Both the position numbers and the translations under genes were made by a program. Source: UBA1672 sp051967755 (GTDB taxonomy: Bacteria; Pseudomonadota; Alphaproteobacteria; Micavibrionales; Micavibrionaceae). Taken from it: a stretch of 64,000 bases of DNA. The notes beneath the pieces were generated by a model that saw nothing but the letters and a program-made list of their open reading frames with translations, searched no databases and had not been told where the DNA came from. Below are positions 51,232 through 60,707 of this stretch, piece by piece; within the stretch, counting starts at the first letter, position 1, and every line of letters begins with the position of its first letter. The stretch covers positions 124,001-188,000 of the forward strand of contig JBQDYD010000003.1 in NCBI GenBank assembly GCA_051967755.1. The letters run 5' to 3'.

Positions 51232-51705
51232 CTAGTTCTCTCCGGTAGAGCCGAAGCCACCTTCACCGCGCTCTTCATTCTCTTCCAAGTCTTTAACGAC
51301 CTGCCATTTAACATGGGTATAGCGCTCAACAACCATTTGCGCGATACGCATGCCGCGCTGGATCGTGAACGGTTCATGCCCATGATTAATCAGAATGACT
51401 TTAATCTCGCCTCTATAATCTGCATCAATCGTGCCGGGTGTGTTTAAAACAGTAACGCCGTGGTTTATCGCCAAACCTGAACGCGGTCTGATCTGTGCCT
51501 CAAAACCATGGGGAAGGGCAATAGACAGCCCTGTCGGGATAAGGGCGCGCTCACCGGCGCCAAGCTCGATTGCTTCTTCAAGTGCGGCTGTAAGATCCAT
51601 GCCTGCAGACTGGCGCGTAGCATATGTCGGGAGCTTTAACCCCACGGCATGTTCCAGCGGCTTTAGTTCTACCTCAATATCGTCTTTGTTTACTATGTCG
51701 GTCAT
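51232..51705 (-). CDS. dut: dUTP diphosphatase
   Basis: Dut hydrolyses dUTP to dUMP, keeping uracil out of DNA. The 157-residue trimeric-type enzyme shows the five motifs: GMDLTAAL, PRSGLA, NTPGTIDADYRGEIKV with the catalytic Asp, RIAQMV and the C-terminal GEGGFGSTG arm. It lies 19 bases downstream of coaBC, the usual alphaproteobacterial arrangement, and precedes mutS by 21 bases. Confidence 0.96.
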   Translation of the reverse strand: MTDIVNKDDIEVELKPLEHAVGLKLPTYATRQSAGMDLTAALEEAIELGAGERALIPTGLSIALPHGFEAQIRPRSGLAINHGVTVLNTPGTIDADYRGEIKVILINHGHEPFTIQRGMRIAQMVVERYTHVKWQVVKDLEENEERGEGGFGSTGEN

Positions 51706-51724
51706 AATCCGTTTTTTCCGTTGT

Positions 51725-52936
51725 TTATTTTATAAAGTCGATGATTTTGGCTGTCAGTTCCTCGGCTATACGAGTTTTTGACATGCGGTTCCATTCTTCT
51801 GATGTTGATTGTGTAACAAAATATATTTGATTTTCATCAGAACCAAAAGCCCTTTCCTGACCTAATTCATCCTTGCCAACATGATTAGCTAAAATCCAAT
51901 CACATTTTTTACGTTCTCGCTTGCTTTTGCCGTTTTCTAAGACATTTTCAGTTTCTGCGGCAAAGCCGATCACAAGAGCAGGGCGATTATTCTCGCGCGA
52001 TGAAATCGTACGCAGGATGTCAGGATTTTCTGTAAGCTCAAAAGAGGGCGGTTTTGGCGCTGTGCCTTCTTTCTTGAGTTTCTGCGTGCTGGGTTTCTCT
52101 ACGCCCCAATCACTCACGGCAGCGGCACAAACGCAGATATCTGCTGGCAGAGCGTTTTCACATGCCTGAAGCATCTCACGCGCGGTTTCAACGGGAATAA
52201 CGTTTACATTTGGTGGTGGCGGTAAGGCCGTGGGGCCTGAAACTAAGGTTACATCTGCGCCTGCATACGATAGTGCCTTGGCAATTGCATATCCTTGTTT
52301 GCCGGATGATCTGTTGCCCAGGAAGCGCACAGGATCGATCGGCTCATATGTAGGGCCTGTAGTGATGAGGGCCTTTTTACCCTTTAGCGGACGTTCAAAA
52401 AAAAAATCTTTGATCGCGGTTAGAATGTCTTGAGGCTCACTCAAACGACCCATGCCATGTTCTCCGCACGCCATATCACCTTCTGTGGGGCCAATCAGAG
52501 TAATGCCGCGTTCTTGAAGGGTTTTGATGTTCGCTTGTGTGGCGTCGTTATTCCACATTTCGTGGTTCATTGCAGGGGCAATCAGAATCGGTTTATTCGC
52601 CGCAAGTAAGGTGGTTGAGGCCAGATCATTCGCCATACCGTGCGCCATTTTGGCAATGATATCCGCGCTTGCGGGGGCAATAACGATGACATCATTTTCA
52701 CGGCTGAGGCGGATATGCCCCATTTCGGTTTCATCCGTTAGTGACCAGAGGTCGTCATAAACTTTGTTTTCTGCCAAGGAGGCCACACTGAGCGGCGTTA
52801 CAAATTGTGCCCCGCCTTTGGTAAGCACAGGTGTAACGGTGCCGTTCTCTTTACGGATAAGGCGAATAAGATCCAGCGTTTTATAGGCCGCGATGCCACC
52901 GCTGATGATCAGTAATATGCGTTTATCAGATAACAT
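51725..52936 (-). CDS. coaBC: Bifunctional phosphopantothenoylcysteine decarboxylase / phosphopantothenate-cysteine ligase
   Basis: CoaBC carries out two successive steps of coenzyme A synthesis. The CoaC domain (about residues 1-180) has SGGIAAYKTLDLIRLI, the catalytic His-containing ASTTLLAANKPILIAPAMN and NHEMW. The CoaB domain has ITTGPTYEPIDPVRFLGNR and the dimer loop SSGKQGYAIAKAL. The length of 403 residues is normal. A hairpin at 52971-52998 separates it from the coiled-coil protein gene upstream. Confidence 0.95.
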   Translation of the reverse strand: MLSDKRILLIISGGIAAYKTLDLIRLIRKENGTVTPVLTKGGAQFVTPLSVASLAENKVYDDLWSLTDETEMGHIRLSRENDVIVIAPASADIIAKMAHGMANDLASTTLLAANKPILIAPAMNHEMWNNDATQANIKTLQERGITLIGPTEGDMACGEHGMGRLSEPQDILTAIKDFFFERPLKGKKALITTGPTYEPIDPVRFLGNRSSGKQGYAIAKALSYAGADVTLVSGPTALPPPPNVNVIPVETAREMLQACENALPADICVCAAAVSDWGVEKPSTQKLKKEGTAPKPPSFELTENPDILRTISSRENNRPALVIGFAAETENVLENGKSKRERKKCDWILANHVGKDELGQERAFGSDENQIYFVTQSTSEEWNRMSKTRIAEELTAKIIDFIK

Positions 52937-52970
52937 ATAAATGCCCTTGTTTGTATTATGAGAGTAAAGA

Positions 52971-52998
52971 AAAAGCCTTGCTAAAAGGCAAGGCTTTT
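52971..52998 (-). terminator. Rho-independent terminator after the coiled-coil protein gene
   Basis: An 11-base stem, AAAAGCCTTGC (52971-52981) with GCAAGGCTTTT (52988-52998), surrounds a six-base loop. On the minus strand it is followed by T residues (TTTTTC), 24 bases after the stop at 53022. It also has a T tract on the plus strand, so it may be bidirectional. Confidence 0.88.
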
Positions 52999-53021
52999 TT
53001 CTGTGAATTTTATTTTCCGGA

Positions 53022-55394
53022 TTACTGTGATGACGCGACTGTTGATGTTACAGCGCCTGTCACGATGTTCATAACACCGCCCGGGTTACCACCTGAATCT
53101 ATCAGATTCTGCGCTGATTGCATGACGCTATTGTCACCAAAGCCGGATCCGCCAACAGCACCAACAACGTTAGATGAGAAGTCGATGACTGCTGCTATCG
53201 GGCCGCTAAGACCTTGTGAAAGCAAGTTACCTGCAACATTCAGTAGTCCACTGATCGCATCACCGACGAATGGGATGCTTGGGATGATTGGAATGATTTC
53301 AGTCGGAAGAGCAACCACTGCCTGAATAACTTGCTGTACGATAACACCTGTTGTGATATCCCCGCCAAGTGCTCCGGCAAAGCTTCCTAACAGGCCGCTA
53401 GTCAAGGATGTTAAGCCGCCACCGCCAATAGCAGAGGATAGCTGTCCTTCCAAGAAGCCGCGTGCTGCTGCTTTGGCTGCCTCAGGGTTTGTCGCGCTTT
53501 GAATGATTGTGTTTAGCTGCGGAACCGCGCCTGAAGCCGCTGTTACTGCCGCGCCTGTGATGCTGCCTGCTGATGATGCGACCGCTGTTTCTGCGGATTG
53601 GATAGCACTATCAAGCAATGTACCCGGTTGCATTTCCGGAATGGCCGCCGTTGTTGCTTGCGCCTGTGCAGTTATACTGCCAATACCGCCTGTTGCAGTT
53701 TCCAGTGCAGGGGCGTTGGCTGCATTATTCTGAGCCGCTGTAACGGCATTTGACGTATTATCTGCAACCGATTGCGCATCACTGGCATATTGAACCGCTT
53801 GATTTGCCGCATTGTCGAGTTGATCAGCATAATTTTGATCAGCTTGTGCCGCTGCTGCATCTGCTTGCGCCTGTGTGTCTGCCGCTGCGTATGTTGTAGA
53901 CGCACTGGCCTCTGCTGCTTGCGCTGCTGTCAGGTCAGATTGCGCTTGTGTTTCGGCAGCTTGCGCATTTGCCAGATCCGTTTGTGCCTGCGTTTCTGCA
54001 GCTTGTGCCGATGATAGGTCACTCTGAGCTGATGATGTGTTTGCTTGCGCTGCTTGATAATCAGCGAGCTCCGCGTCAGCTGCCGCTCTGGCATCAATAG
54101 CAGCCTGTTGAAGAACAGGGTCGCTTGGATTACCTGCGGCCGCTGCTTCTGCTGCTGTCGCTGCATTGTCAGCATTCTGATAGTCAGTTTGCGCTTGCGA
54201 TTCTGCATTTTGTGCATTGGTTAGATCAGTCTGCGCCTGTGATTGTGCCGCTTGTGCATTGGCCAGATCAGTCTGTGCTTGCGTCTCAGCATTTTGCGCG
54301 TTGGTTAAATCAGATTGCGCTTGTGTTTCTGCCGCTTGTGCATTTTGCCAATCAGCTAACGCTTGGTCAGCCGCCGTTTGAGAAGCAGATGCCACTGCCG
54401 CAGATTGATCTGCCACGTCTTGCGCATCAGATGCCGCTTGTACAGCTGCCGCCGCTGCTGTTGCCGCCGCATCCGCTGTGTCTTGCGCGTCTGCCGCCGC
54501 TTGGATGGCTTGTTGGATTTGAGCATCGGTCATTTCGCCGAATAGTGCGTTTGCAGAACCGCCCATAAGTGATTGTGACATGGCATCTGTCGCACTTGCT
54601 TTCATGATACCGTCTTCAAGCGTTGTCGCCTTCTTTGAACCGCCTGAGCTTTTTTTCATCGCTGCATCCATTGCTTGTTGCATAATGAATGCCTGCTGTG
54701 TCATCGGCTTTTTCTTTTTCTTCTTAGAATCGTTGCCGTTTTTAACACCGTTATTTTTGATCGCGCTAAGCAGCTTTTTCTTATTAAACTTTTTGCCGCC
54801 ATATGATTTGCTATTTGATGACTTGGCATTACGCTCTGCGTCATCAATCGCTTGTGTAATAATGTCGTCTATGTTTCCAATGTTAGGCTGAGCCGATGGG
54901 GCTGAGTTGCCTGTTAATTGGAAGTATTTAGATGTTGAGGCTGTTCTTTCCGGAAGGAAGTGTGGGCCGCTGCTTCCCTTACGGTAGTTAAGTGAGCCAT
55001 GTTTCTCAGGAGCAATTTCTTTGACTTTTTCAACGGGGGCTTCTTCATTTACAGGAGTTTCAGTTGCCTCTGTTATTGCGTCCTTTGCGTCTTCTATATC
55101 CGCGCTGATCGACTCAGTCATGTCAGCGCCCATTTCTTTTGCGTCTTCTACAGCCTCGCCGATGGCCTCGGATGTTGCTACGCCGGCTTCAATAACCGAG
55201 TCTTTTGCATCTTGCGCTTTTTCAACTGCGGCAGAGTAATCAATTCCGATTGAGCTTGTTCCTGCGGCAGGGCTGATTTCAGCAACATTACTTCCCGGTG
55301 GTGTTGAAGCCACATTATATATAGCGAAAATACCAACGACACCTGCGGCGAGAACCGTCGTCGAATATACGATTGATTTTGTAAAATTGCTCAT
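53022..55394 (-). CDS. Large Ala/Gln-rich coiled-coil protein with a membrane anchor
   Basis: The 790-residue protein has an N-terminal transmembrane helix (residues 8-28), an acidic linker, a Lys-rich patch (KKKKKK near 224-229), and a low-complexity helical rod at about 285-550. The rod carries 14-residue tandem repeats of the form NAQAAETQAQSDLT at residues 351-406 (four copies) and 456-497 (about three). The C-terminal third is Gly/Ile-rich, with glycine-zipper-like stretches (IGGGGLTSLTSGLLGSFAGALGG). It probably spans the periplasm or is exposed as a structural element. No family is recognised. Confidence 0.72.
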   Translation of the reverse strand: MSNFTKSIVYSTTVLAAGVVGIFAIYNVASTPPGSNVAEISPAAGTSSIGIDYSAAVEKAQDAKDSVIEAGVATSEAIGEAVEDAKEMGADMTESISADIEDAKDAITEATETPVNEEAPVEKVKEIAPEKHGSLNYRKGSSGPHFLPERTASTSKYFQLTGNSAPSAQPNIGNIDDIITQAIDDAERNAKSSNSKSYGGKKFNKKKLLSAIKNNGVKNGNDSKKKKKKPMTQQAFIMQQAMDAAMKKSSGGSKKATTLEDGIMKASATDAMSQSLMGGSANALFGEMTDAQIQQAIQAAADAQDTADAAATAAAAAVQAASDAQDVADQSAAVASASQTAADQALADWQNAQAAETQAQSDLTNAQNAETQAQTDLANAQAAQSQAQTDLTNAQNAESQAQTDYQNADNAATAAEAAAAGNPSDPVLQQAAIDARAAADAELADYQAAQANTSSAQSDLSSAQAAETQAQTDLANAQAAETQAQSDLTAAQAAEASASTTYAAADTQAQADAAAAQADQNYADQLDNAANQAVQYASDAQSVADNTSNAVTAAQNNAANAPALETATGGIGSITAQAQATTAAIPEMQPGTLLDSAIQSAETAVASSAGSITGAAVTAASGAVPQLNTIIQSATNPEAAKAAARGFLEGQLSSAIGGGGLTSLTSGLLGSFAGALGGDITTGVIVQQVIQAVVALPTEIIPIIPSIPFVGDAISGLLNVAGNLLSQGLSGPIAAVIDFSSNVVGAVGGSGFGDNSVMQSAQNLIDSGGNPGGVMNIVTGAVTSTVASSQ
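53904..54029 (-). repeat. Second block of 42-bp coding repeats
   Basis: About three imperfect 42-base units encode SAQAAETQAQTDLA-type 14-mers (residues 456-497 of the coiled-coil protein). They are coding repeats, not CRISPR. Confidence 0.7.
54177..54344 (-). repeat. First block of 42-bp coding repeats
   Basis: Four 42-base units encode NAQAAETQAQSDLT, NAQNAETQAQTDLA, NAQAAQSQAQTDLT and NAQNAESQAQTDYQ (residues 351-406 of the coiled-coil protein). Each unit is two heptads. Confidence 0.8.
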
Positions 55395-55451
55395 TTGTAG
55401 AAACTCCTACTGCTTTCCTGTAAAGCCCTAAAAAAAATTGGGAACTACACT

Positions 55452-55481
55452 ATAATGCATGATTATTTCAATACATGTCAA
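55452..55481 (-). promoter_or_regulatory. Candidate promoter of the coiled-coil protein gene
   Basis: On the minus strand TTGACA (55476-55481) and CATTAT (55452-55457) are 18 bases apart, about 60 bases upstream of the ATG at 55394. AGGAG precedes that ATG. Confidence 0.5.
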
Positions 55482-55551
55482 ATAAACGAACACATTATTA
55501 TTAAATAAAAAAACGGCTATATATACAATTTTATATAAATTGTTGTTATGT

Positions 55552-56316
55552 CTATACTTTTGTACCTTGGTGTATTGCGGCGATGCCGAGGGACAAATTC
55601 GTGTATCGAACACGCTTAAAACCAGAATCACCGATGCGTTTTACCAGATTTTTCTGTTTCGGGAATTTGCGGATACTTTCCACCAGGTATTGATAGCTCT
55701 CACGATCATTCGCGATGCGTTTCCCAAGCTCAGGGATGACATTGTAAGAGTATAAATCATAGGCTTTAGCCAGTATTTTCGGCGATACGTGGCTAAATTC
55801 CAGGCAGAAGAACTTCCCGCCGGGGCGTAAGGCTCTGTACGCTTCTTTTAGGGCTGTATCTATGTGCGTTACGTTTCTGAGGCCAAAAGCGATTGTATAG
55901 TAATCGATGCTGTTATCAGGAACGGGCAGGCTCTCTGCGTTTCCTGTGACCCAGGAAAAATCATTGATCCATCCCTTATCGATCGCACGGTCGCGACCAA
56001 CGGACAACATATTATCATTGAGATCACAAAGCGTTATGTTTGCGCCTGCGCCTATTTTCTTGCGAATGCGAAAGGCAATATCACCCGTACCGCCTGCAAC
56101 GTCCAGATAATCCGCAGGGCGGCCGCCTATTGTGGCGCGCGGGCGTATCATGCGAATGAGTTGATCCTTCCAGAGCCTGTGAATGCCAAGGCTCATCATG
56201 TCATTCATAACGTCATAGCGGTCGGCAACACTGTCAAAGACACCAATGACATTCTCGGTTTTTTCCTCGGGGCTGACATGTTTTTCCCCAAACCATGATT
56301 TTTCAGGATTTTGCAT
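55552..56316 (-). CDS. ubiE: Ubiquinone/menaquinone biosynthesis C-methyltransferase
   Basis: UbiE C-methylates the benzoquinol ring (and demethylmenaquinol in menaquinone makers). The 254-residue protein has the family landmarks VFDSVADRYDVMNDMMSLGIHRLWKD, SAM motif I YLDVAGGTGDIAFRI, GNAESLPVPDNSIDYYTIAFGLRNVTH and LEFSHV. It is divergent from murJ with 37 bases between. The strong UbiE signature makes the assignment firm. Confidence 0.95.
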   Translation of the reverse strand: MQNPEKSWFGEKHVSPEEKTENVIGVFDSVADRYDVMNDMMSLGIHRLWKDQLIRMIRPRATIGGRPADYLDVAGGTGDIAFRIRKKIGAGANITLCDLNDNMLSVGRDRAIDKGWINDFSWVTGNAESLPVPDNSIDYYTIAFGLRNVTHIDTALKEAYRALRPGGKFFCLEFSHVSPKILAKAYDLYSYNVIPELGKRIANDRESYQYLVESIRKFPKQKNLVKRIGDSGFKRVRYTNLSLGIAAIHQGTKV

Positions 56317-56353
56317 ACTGTTTTTCTCCTTAAAGAATGCTACTAGTTAGCAT

Positions 56354-57901
56354 ATGAAACTCGTAAAAGCTATGGCTACTGTTGCAGGAATGACAGGTTT
56401 GTCGCGGATCGCCGGATTCGCGCGTGATGTGCTGACGGCGGCCTATTTAGGGGCGGGGCCGATCGCCGATGCGTTCTTTGTCGCGCTTAAGCTGCCGAAT
56501 TTCTTTCGCCGCGTAACCGCAGAAGGGGCCTTTAGCATTGTTTTTGTGCCCATGTATTCCAAAACGCGGGAAATCGAAACACAGGAAGATGCGGATGCAT
56601 TTGCTAGTAACGCATTTATGGTGATGCTTAGTGCGCTCTCCGTCTTTACGGTTCTTGCACTTATATTGATGCCATACATTATAAGTGCAATTGCACCGGG
56701 CTTTGTTGATGACCCTGTGCGTATGAGCCTAGCGACAGAGCTGTCTCGCATAACATTTCCGTATTTGCTCCTCATGTCATTAACGGCGCTTCTGGGGGGC
56801 GTGCTTAACGCAGTGGATCGGTTTGCGCCATTCGCCTTCGCGCCGGTATTGTTTAATCTGTCACTTATCGTTTCGTTATTATTGAGCGGATATTTTGAGA
56901 CTGTCGGTCACGCGATGGCGTGGGGCTTGTTCGCGGCCGGTATTTTACAGTTTTTGTTCCTGTGGCAGTGCGCAAAGCGCGCTAATATCAAAATCACAAT
57001 CGCGCGCCCTAAGCTAAATGCTGACATGAAAAAGGTTTTCCGCCTTATGGGGCCTGCGGTTATCGGGGCAGGGGTTGTTCATATTAACCTGTTTGCTGAT
57101 TTGATTTTGGCGTCATTTCTGCAGAAGGGCTCTATATCCTATCTTTATTATGCAGATCGTTTGAATCAACTGCCTCTTGGTGTGGTTGGTATTGCCGTTG
57201 GAACGGCGTTATTGCCGATGTTATCGCGCGCAATGACAAAAGAGGATAAATCGTATGCACAAAATTTGTTCAACAGATCAATGGAATATTGTTTGCTCCT
57301 TGCTTTGCCTGCTGCAGTGGCACTTGCGGTTATGCCGCTTACGTTAATTACGGTTTTGTTTGAGCGCGGCGCCTTTGATGCCACCGATAGTGCAATGACA
57401 TCAAATGTATTGCAGGCGTACGCCATCGGTCTGCCGGCCTATATCGCGATTAAGGTATTCTCTACGGCGCATTGGGCACGCGAAGATACAAAAACACCTG
57501 TTAAGATTTCCATTGCCGCGACACTTTTGAATATCGTCGGTAGTATTATCCTCATTCAGTTTATCGGAGTGGTCGGTATTGCGCTCTCAACGGGGCTGAC
57601 GGGGTGGTTGCAGTTCTATTTGCATGTTTCTGCTTTAAAGGATCATCCATCGGCACAGTTTGATGATAAATTCCTCAAAAACCTGCCGAAAATTATTCTG
57701 TCATCTTGCATCATGGGGCTTGCGGTGTATAGTCTCAGCGTTCTGATGCAGCAGGCTATTTTTGACGGAGCAACCTTGATGCAGGTATTGATGCTTGTGT
57801 TGATTGTTTGTGTAGGGATGGCGGTGTATGGGGCTTCTATATTAATAACAGGTGCAGTCAGTCTGTCTCAGCTTAAGCTGTACGCGTTTAGGAAAAAGTA
57901 A
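56354..57901 (+). CDS. murJ: Lipid II flippase MurJ
   Basis: MurJ moves lipid II across the cytoplasmic membrane for peptidoglycan synthesis. The 515-residue protein has the expected 14 or so helices of the MviN/MATE-related fold. Markers are TGLSRIAGFARDVLTAAYLGAGPIADAF at the N-terminus (with the conserved Arg in RxxGFxRD), FRRVTAEGAFSIVFVPMYS and DRLNQLPLGVVGIAVGTALLPMLS. It is followed by trpS after 12 bases on the same strand. Confidence 0.95.
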   Translation: MKLVKAMATVAGMTGLSRIAGFARDVLTAAYLGAGPIADAFFVALKLPNFFRRVTAEGAFSIVFVPMYSKTREIETQEDADAFASNAFMVMLSALSVFTVLALILMPYIISAIAPGFVDDPVRMSLATELSRITFPYLLLMSLTALLGGVLNAVDRFAPFAFAPVLFNLSLIVSLLLSGYFETVGHAMAWGLFAAGILQFLFLWQCAKRANIKITIARPKLNADMKKVFRLMGPAVIGAGVVHINLFADLILASFLQKGSISYLYYADRLNQLPLGVVGIAVGTALLPMLSRAMTKEDKSYAQNLFNRSMEYCLLLALPAAVALAVMPLTLITVLFERGAFDATDSAMTSNVLQAYAIGLPAYIAIKVFSTAHWAREDTKTPVKISIAATLLNIVGSIILIQFIGVVGIALSTGLTGWLQFYLHVSALKDHPSAQFDDKFLKNLPKIILSSCIMGLAVYSLSVLMQQAIFDGATLMQVLMLVLIVCVGMAVYGASILITGAVSLSQLKLYAFRKK

Positions 57902-57913
57902 AAAGGCATTGAA

Positions 57914-58915
57914 ATGAATAGAATTTTATCAGGCATGCAGCCAACCAGCCAACTTCATCTCGGGAATTACCTTGGGGCGCTTAAAAACTGGGTTTCATTT
58001 CAGGAAAAGCCTGATTTTGAGTGTTTATATTGTGTGGTCGATTTACATGCGATTACGGTTGATTATGACCCAAAACATTTGGCACAAGCCACACGTGAAA
58101 TTGCGGCGGCCTATATCGCGGCGGGGATTGATCCGAAAAAATCATCACTATTCGTACAATCACATGTGCCTGAACATTCACAGTTGATGTGGTTACTGGC
58201 GACGATGGCACAGATGGGCAAGCTGGAACGTATGACCCAGTTTAAGGATAAAGCCGGTAAGAATAAGGAGCGTGCAGGGCTGGGGCTTTTTGCTTACCCT
58301 GTGTTAATGGCGGCAGATATTCTGGTGTATAACGCCACGCACGTACCGGTGGGTGAAGATCAGAAACAGCATCTGGAGCTAACCCGTGACTTAGCCTCAA
58401 CCTTTAACACGCGTTATGATGTTGATCTGTTCATCCAGCCAGAGCCTGTGATTGCGGGGCCCGCGCCGCGTGTGATGTCACTGCGTGATGGCACAAAAAA
58501 GATGAGCAAGTCCGATGATTCTGACATGACGCGCATCAATCTGACGGATACAGCGGATATGATCACGAAGAAAATTAAAAAGGCAAAGACGGATCCTGAT
58601 CCGTTGCCTGATAATCTGGCCGGGCTGGACGGTCGCCCGGAGGCGCTAAACCTTGTCACACTTTACGCGGCTTTGGCGGATATGAGTAAGGAAGAGGTCG
58701 TTCAACAATATGCAGGCCAGCAATTTGGTGTCTTTAAGCCCGCATTAATTGATGTCGCAGTCGATCATTTAACTCCTATCACAAACAGAATGAATGAATT
58801 ACTGGAAGATCAGGCGCAAATAGATGCGTTTTTAGAACAGGGCGCAGATCATGCCCGTTCAATAGCGTCTAATACACTTGCCGAAGCGCAAAAAATAATG
58901 GGGTTTTTCATATAA
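57914..58915 (+). CDS. trpS: Tryptophan-tRNA ligase
   Basis: TrpS charges tRNA-Trp. The 333-residue class I synthetase has the HIGH-like motif in GMQPTSQLHLGNYLGAL, AYPVLMAADILVY, the specificity region VPVGEDQKQHLELTRDLA and the KMSKS loop as KKMSKSDDSD. The length is normal. The murJ-trpS order is common in alphaproteobacteria. Confidence 0.96.
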   Translation: MNRILSGMQPTSQLHLGNYLGALKNWVSFQEKPDFECLYCVVDLHAITVDYDPKHLAQATREIAAAYIAAGIDPKKSSLFVQSHVPEHSQLMWLLATMAQMGKLERMTQFKDKAGKNKERAGLGLFAYPVLMAADILVYNATHVPVGEDQKQHLELTRDLASTFNTRYDVDLFIQPEPVIAGPAPRVMSLRDGTKKMSKSDDSDMTRINLTDTADMITKKIKKAKTDPDPLPDNLAGLDGRPEALNLVTLYAALADMSKEEVVQQYAGQQFGVFKPALIDVAVDHLTPITNRMNELLEDQAQIDAFLEQGADHARSIASNTLAEAQKIMGFFI

Positions 58916-59026
58916 AGGAATTCCTTATTGGTCATTAATGTGTTAATTTTACAAAGATATTTGCAATTTCTTAATGAAAATAGCAGAATATGGTCAGCGT
59001 TAAACTTACTGGGACAGCGTATAATT

Positions 59027-59683
59027 ATGTTTAGACTCTTCAAATCCTTTCTGGCGGTCGCTCTTCTTTGCTCCGCTTACACTTCACAAGCACAAGCAGA
59101 GCAATTCTTCTATGAAGATAAAGTTGAGCGCTTTACAATGACGTTCCCTGACACATGGGCGCGCATTAACAACCAGAAGGCAGATGATCAAATAACAATC
59201 GCAGGTCCGGGAGCAGGGCATTACGCGACATGCCGCGTCCGCGTTCGCAAGGATCGTCGTTTTGTAATCTTCCCCGGTAAGTTTGATTCAGATGTTCAAA
59301 AAGTTGCTTATAGCAGAGAGTTCTGGAATGACTATCTTGGTGATTACGATAATGTTGTCGTAGACACATTCAAAGATGGCGCAGGCCTTGGTCTTGGCTA
59401 TGCAAGTATGGCAGAGGCTTCATATGAAACTGCAGAAGGCCCGTTGGTGCGTAAACGTGGTTTGATGTTTGCTGCTTTATATCATGATAATTTATATGTA
59501 GCGGATTGCTCTTCTGAGGAAACTGTTTTCCAAAAATGGCGTCCGGCTTTTCTTTCAATTGTAAAATCAGTTGATTTCGGTAGCGTAAGACACGATAAGC
59601 GTCACGGTCATTACAGATCATTCACAAGCGATCCTAAGCTTGAAGTTGAAGGCCCGAAAGAGCTTGATGTATACAAGTTTTAA
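59027..59683 (+). CDS. Exported protein of unknown function
   Basis: The start at ATG 59027 gives a signal peptide (MFRLFKSFLAVALLCSAYTSQAQA). A longer frame starting from a TTG at 58928 would put a non-signal stretch ahead of it and is therefore not chosen. The mature domain is about 195 residues and starts FFYEDKVERFTMTFPDTWARI, resembling small PsbP/MogI-like periplasmic domains. It contains one conserved-looking Cys at YATCRVRV and another in VADCSSEE, which could pair. It is transcribed in line with trpS but lies 111 bases downstream. Confidence 0.6.
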   Translation: MFRLFKSFLAVALLCSAYTSQAQAEQFFYEDKVERFTMTFPDTWARINNQKADDQITIAGPGAGHYATCRVRVRKDRRFVIFPGKFDSDVQKVAYSREFWNDYLGDYDNVVVDTFKDGAGLGLGYASMAEASYETAEGPLVRKRGLMFAALYHDNLYVADCSSEETVFQKWRPAFLSIVKSVDFGSVRHDKRHGHYRSFTSDPKLEVEGPKELDVYKF

Positions 59684-59795
59684 TCTGCCTTTAAATTTTA
59701 TGAACGTAATGTAACCCAAAAAAAGCGCCTCAACCTGCTTGAGAAACGTCGCTGTCGGTACTATACCAAGTGGGTGATGAAAAGGTGTTGCATTC

Positions 59796-60707
59796 ATGCA
59801 GATTTATCTGCCAATAGCTGAAATTAGTATCGCCATAGAGATGATCTTTCTTCTTGGCGTATTTGTAGGGCTTATCTCCGGTGTTTTCGGTGTTGGCGGC
59901 GGCTTTCTGACGACACCTCTTCTTATTTTTATGGGCATATCCCCGGCCGTTGCTGTGGGTACACAGGGGTGCCAGCTTGTCGCGTCAGGCCTTAGTGGTG
60001 TTATGGGGTATTGGCGGCGCGGGCATGTGGATTTTCTGGTAGGCACAATTATGCTGGTTGGCGGGTTTCTCGGCACGGTTATCGGTATATTCTTTTTCCA
60101 ATTCATTAAATTGCTCGGTCAGATTGATCTGATTATCTCTCTTCTCTATATCGTTCTGTTGGGGAGCATCGGTGTGATGATGCTGTTTGAGAGTGTTCTG
60201 ACCTCATTTAAAAAGAAGAGCATGAAGTCGGAATTTAACCGCCTTAAGTCAAAAAGCTTTGTTTCAAAGCTTCCCTATAAGATGCGTTTCCCAAGGTCCA
60301 AGCTGTATATAAGTATTCTGGTGCCGGGCGGAATTGGTATCGTGAGTGGTTTTTTGGTTGCGACCATGGGCGTTGGTGGTGGCTTTTTGCTTGTGCCCGC
60401 AATGATATATATTCTCGGCATGCCCCCTTTATTGGTTGCGGGGACTTCTTTATTCCAAATTATTTTCACAAGCGCCTTTGCAACCATTATGCATGCCACA
60501 GTTAGCCAAAGCGTTGATGTGTTTTTGGCGATGTTTTTAATATTGGGCGGGGTTATCGGCGCGCAGCTCGGTGTGAAATTTTCGCGTAAGTTCACCGGCG
60601 CGAAGGCGCGCGTTGTGCTGGCACTGCTTGTGCTCGGCGTATGTACCCAGCTTGGTATCCAATTGTTTCTTTCTCCTGCTGATATTTTTGTAATGGTGGA
60701 GAAATGA
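59796..60707 (+). CDS. TauE/SafE family membrane transporter
   Basis: The 303-residue protein has about eight membrane helices and the TauE/SafE repeats LLGVFVGLISGVFGVGGGFLTTPLL and SGFLVATMGVGGGFLLVPAM, one in each half. TauE/SafE proteins export sulfite, sulfoacetate or related anions. A basic cytosolic loop (FKKKSMKSEFNRLKSKS) lies between the halves. It overlaps the downstream TIGR02186-type gene by four bases, so the two probably work as a unit. The substrate cannot be read from sequence. Confidence 0.85.
   Translation: MQIYLPIAEISIAIEMIFLLGVFVGLISGVFGVGGGFLTTPLLIFMGISPAVAVGTQGCQLVASGLSGVMGYWRRGHVDFLVGTIMLVGGFLGTVIGIFFFQFIKLLGQIDLIISLLYIVLLGSIGVMMLFESVLTSFKKKSMKSEFNRLKSKSFVSKLPYKMRFPRSKLYISILVPGGIGIVSGFLVATMGVGGGFLLVPAMIYILGMPPLLVAGTSLFQIIFTSAFATIMHATVSQSVDVFLAMFLILGGVIGAQLGVKFSRKFTGAKARVVLALLVLGVCTQLGIQLFLSPADIFVMVEK

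Noticed and set aside
53904..54344. Regular spacing of similar 42-base units, superficially like a CRISPR array
   Set aside because: The units are imperfect, contiguous without unique spacers, in frame, and encode a heptad repeat; no cas genes are nearby.
58928..59026. TTG start giving a longer form of the exported protein at 59027
   Set aside because: It would place 33 residues before a clear signal peptide, so the ATG at 59027 fits better.
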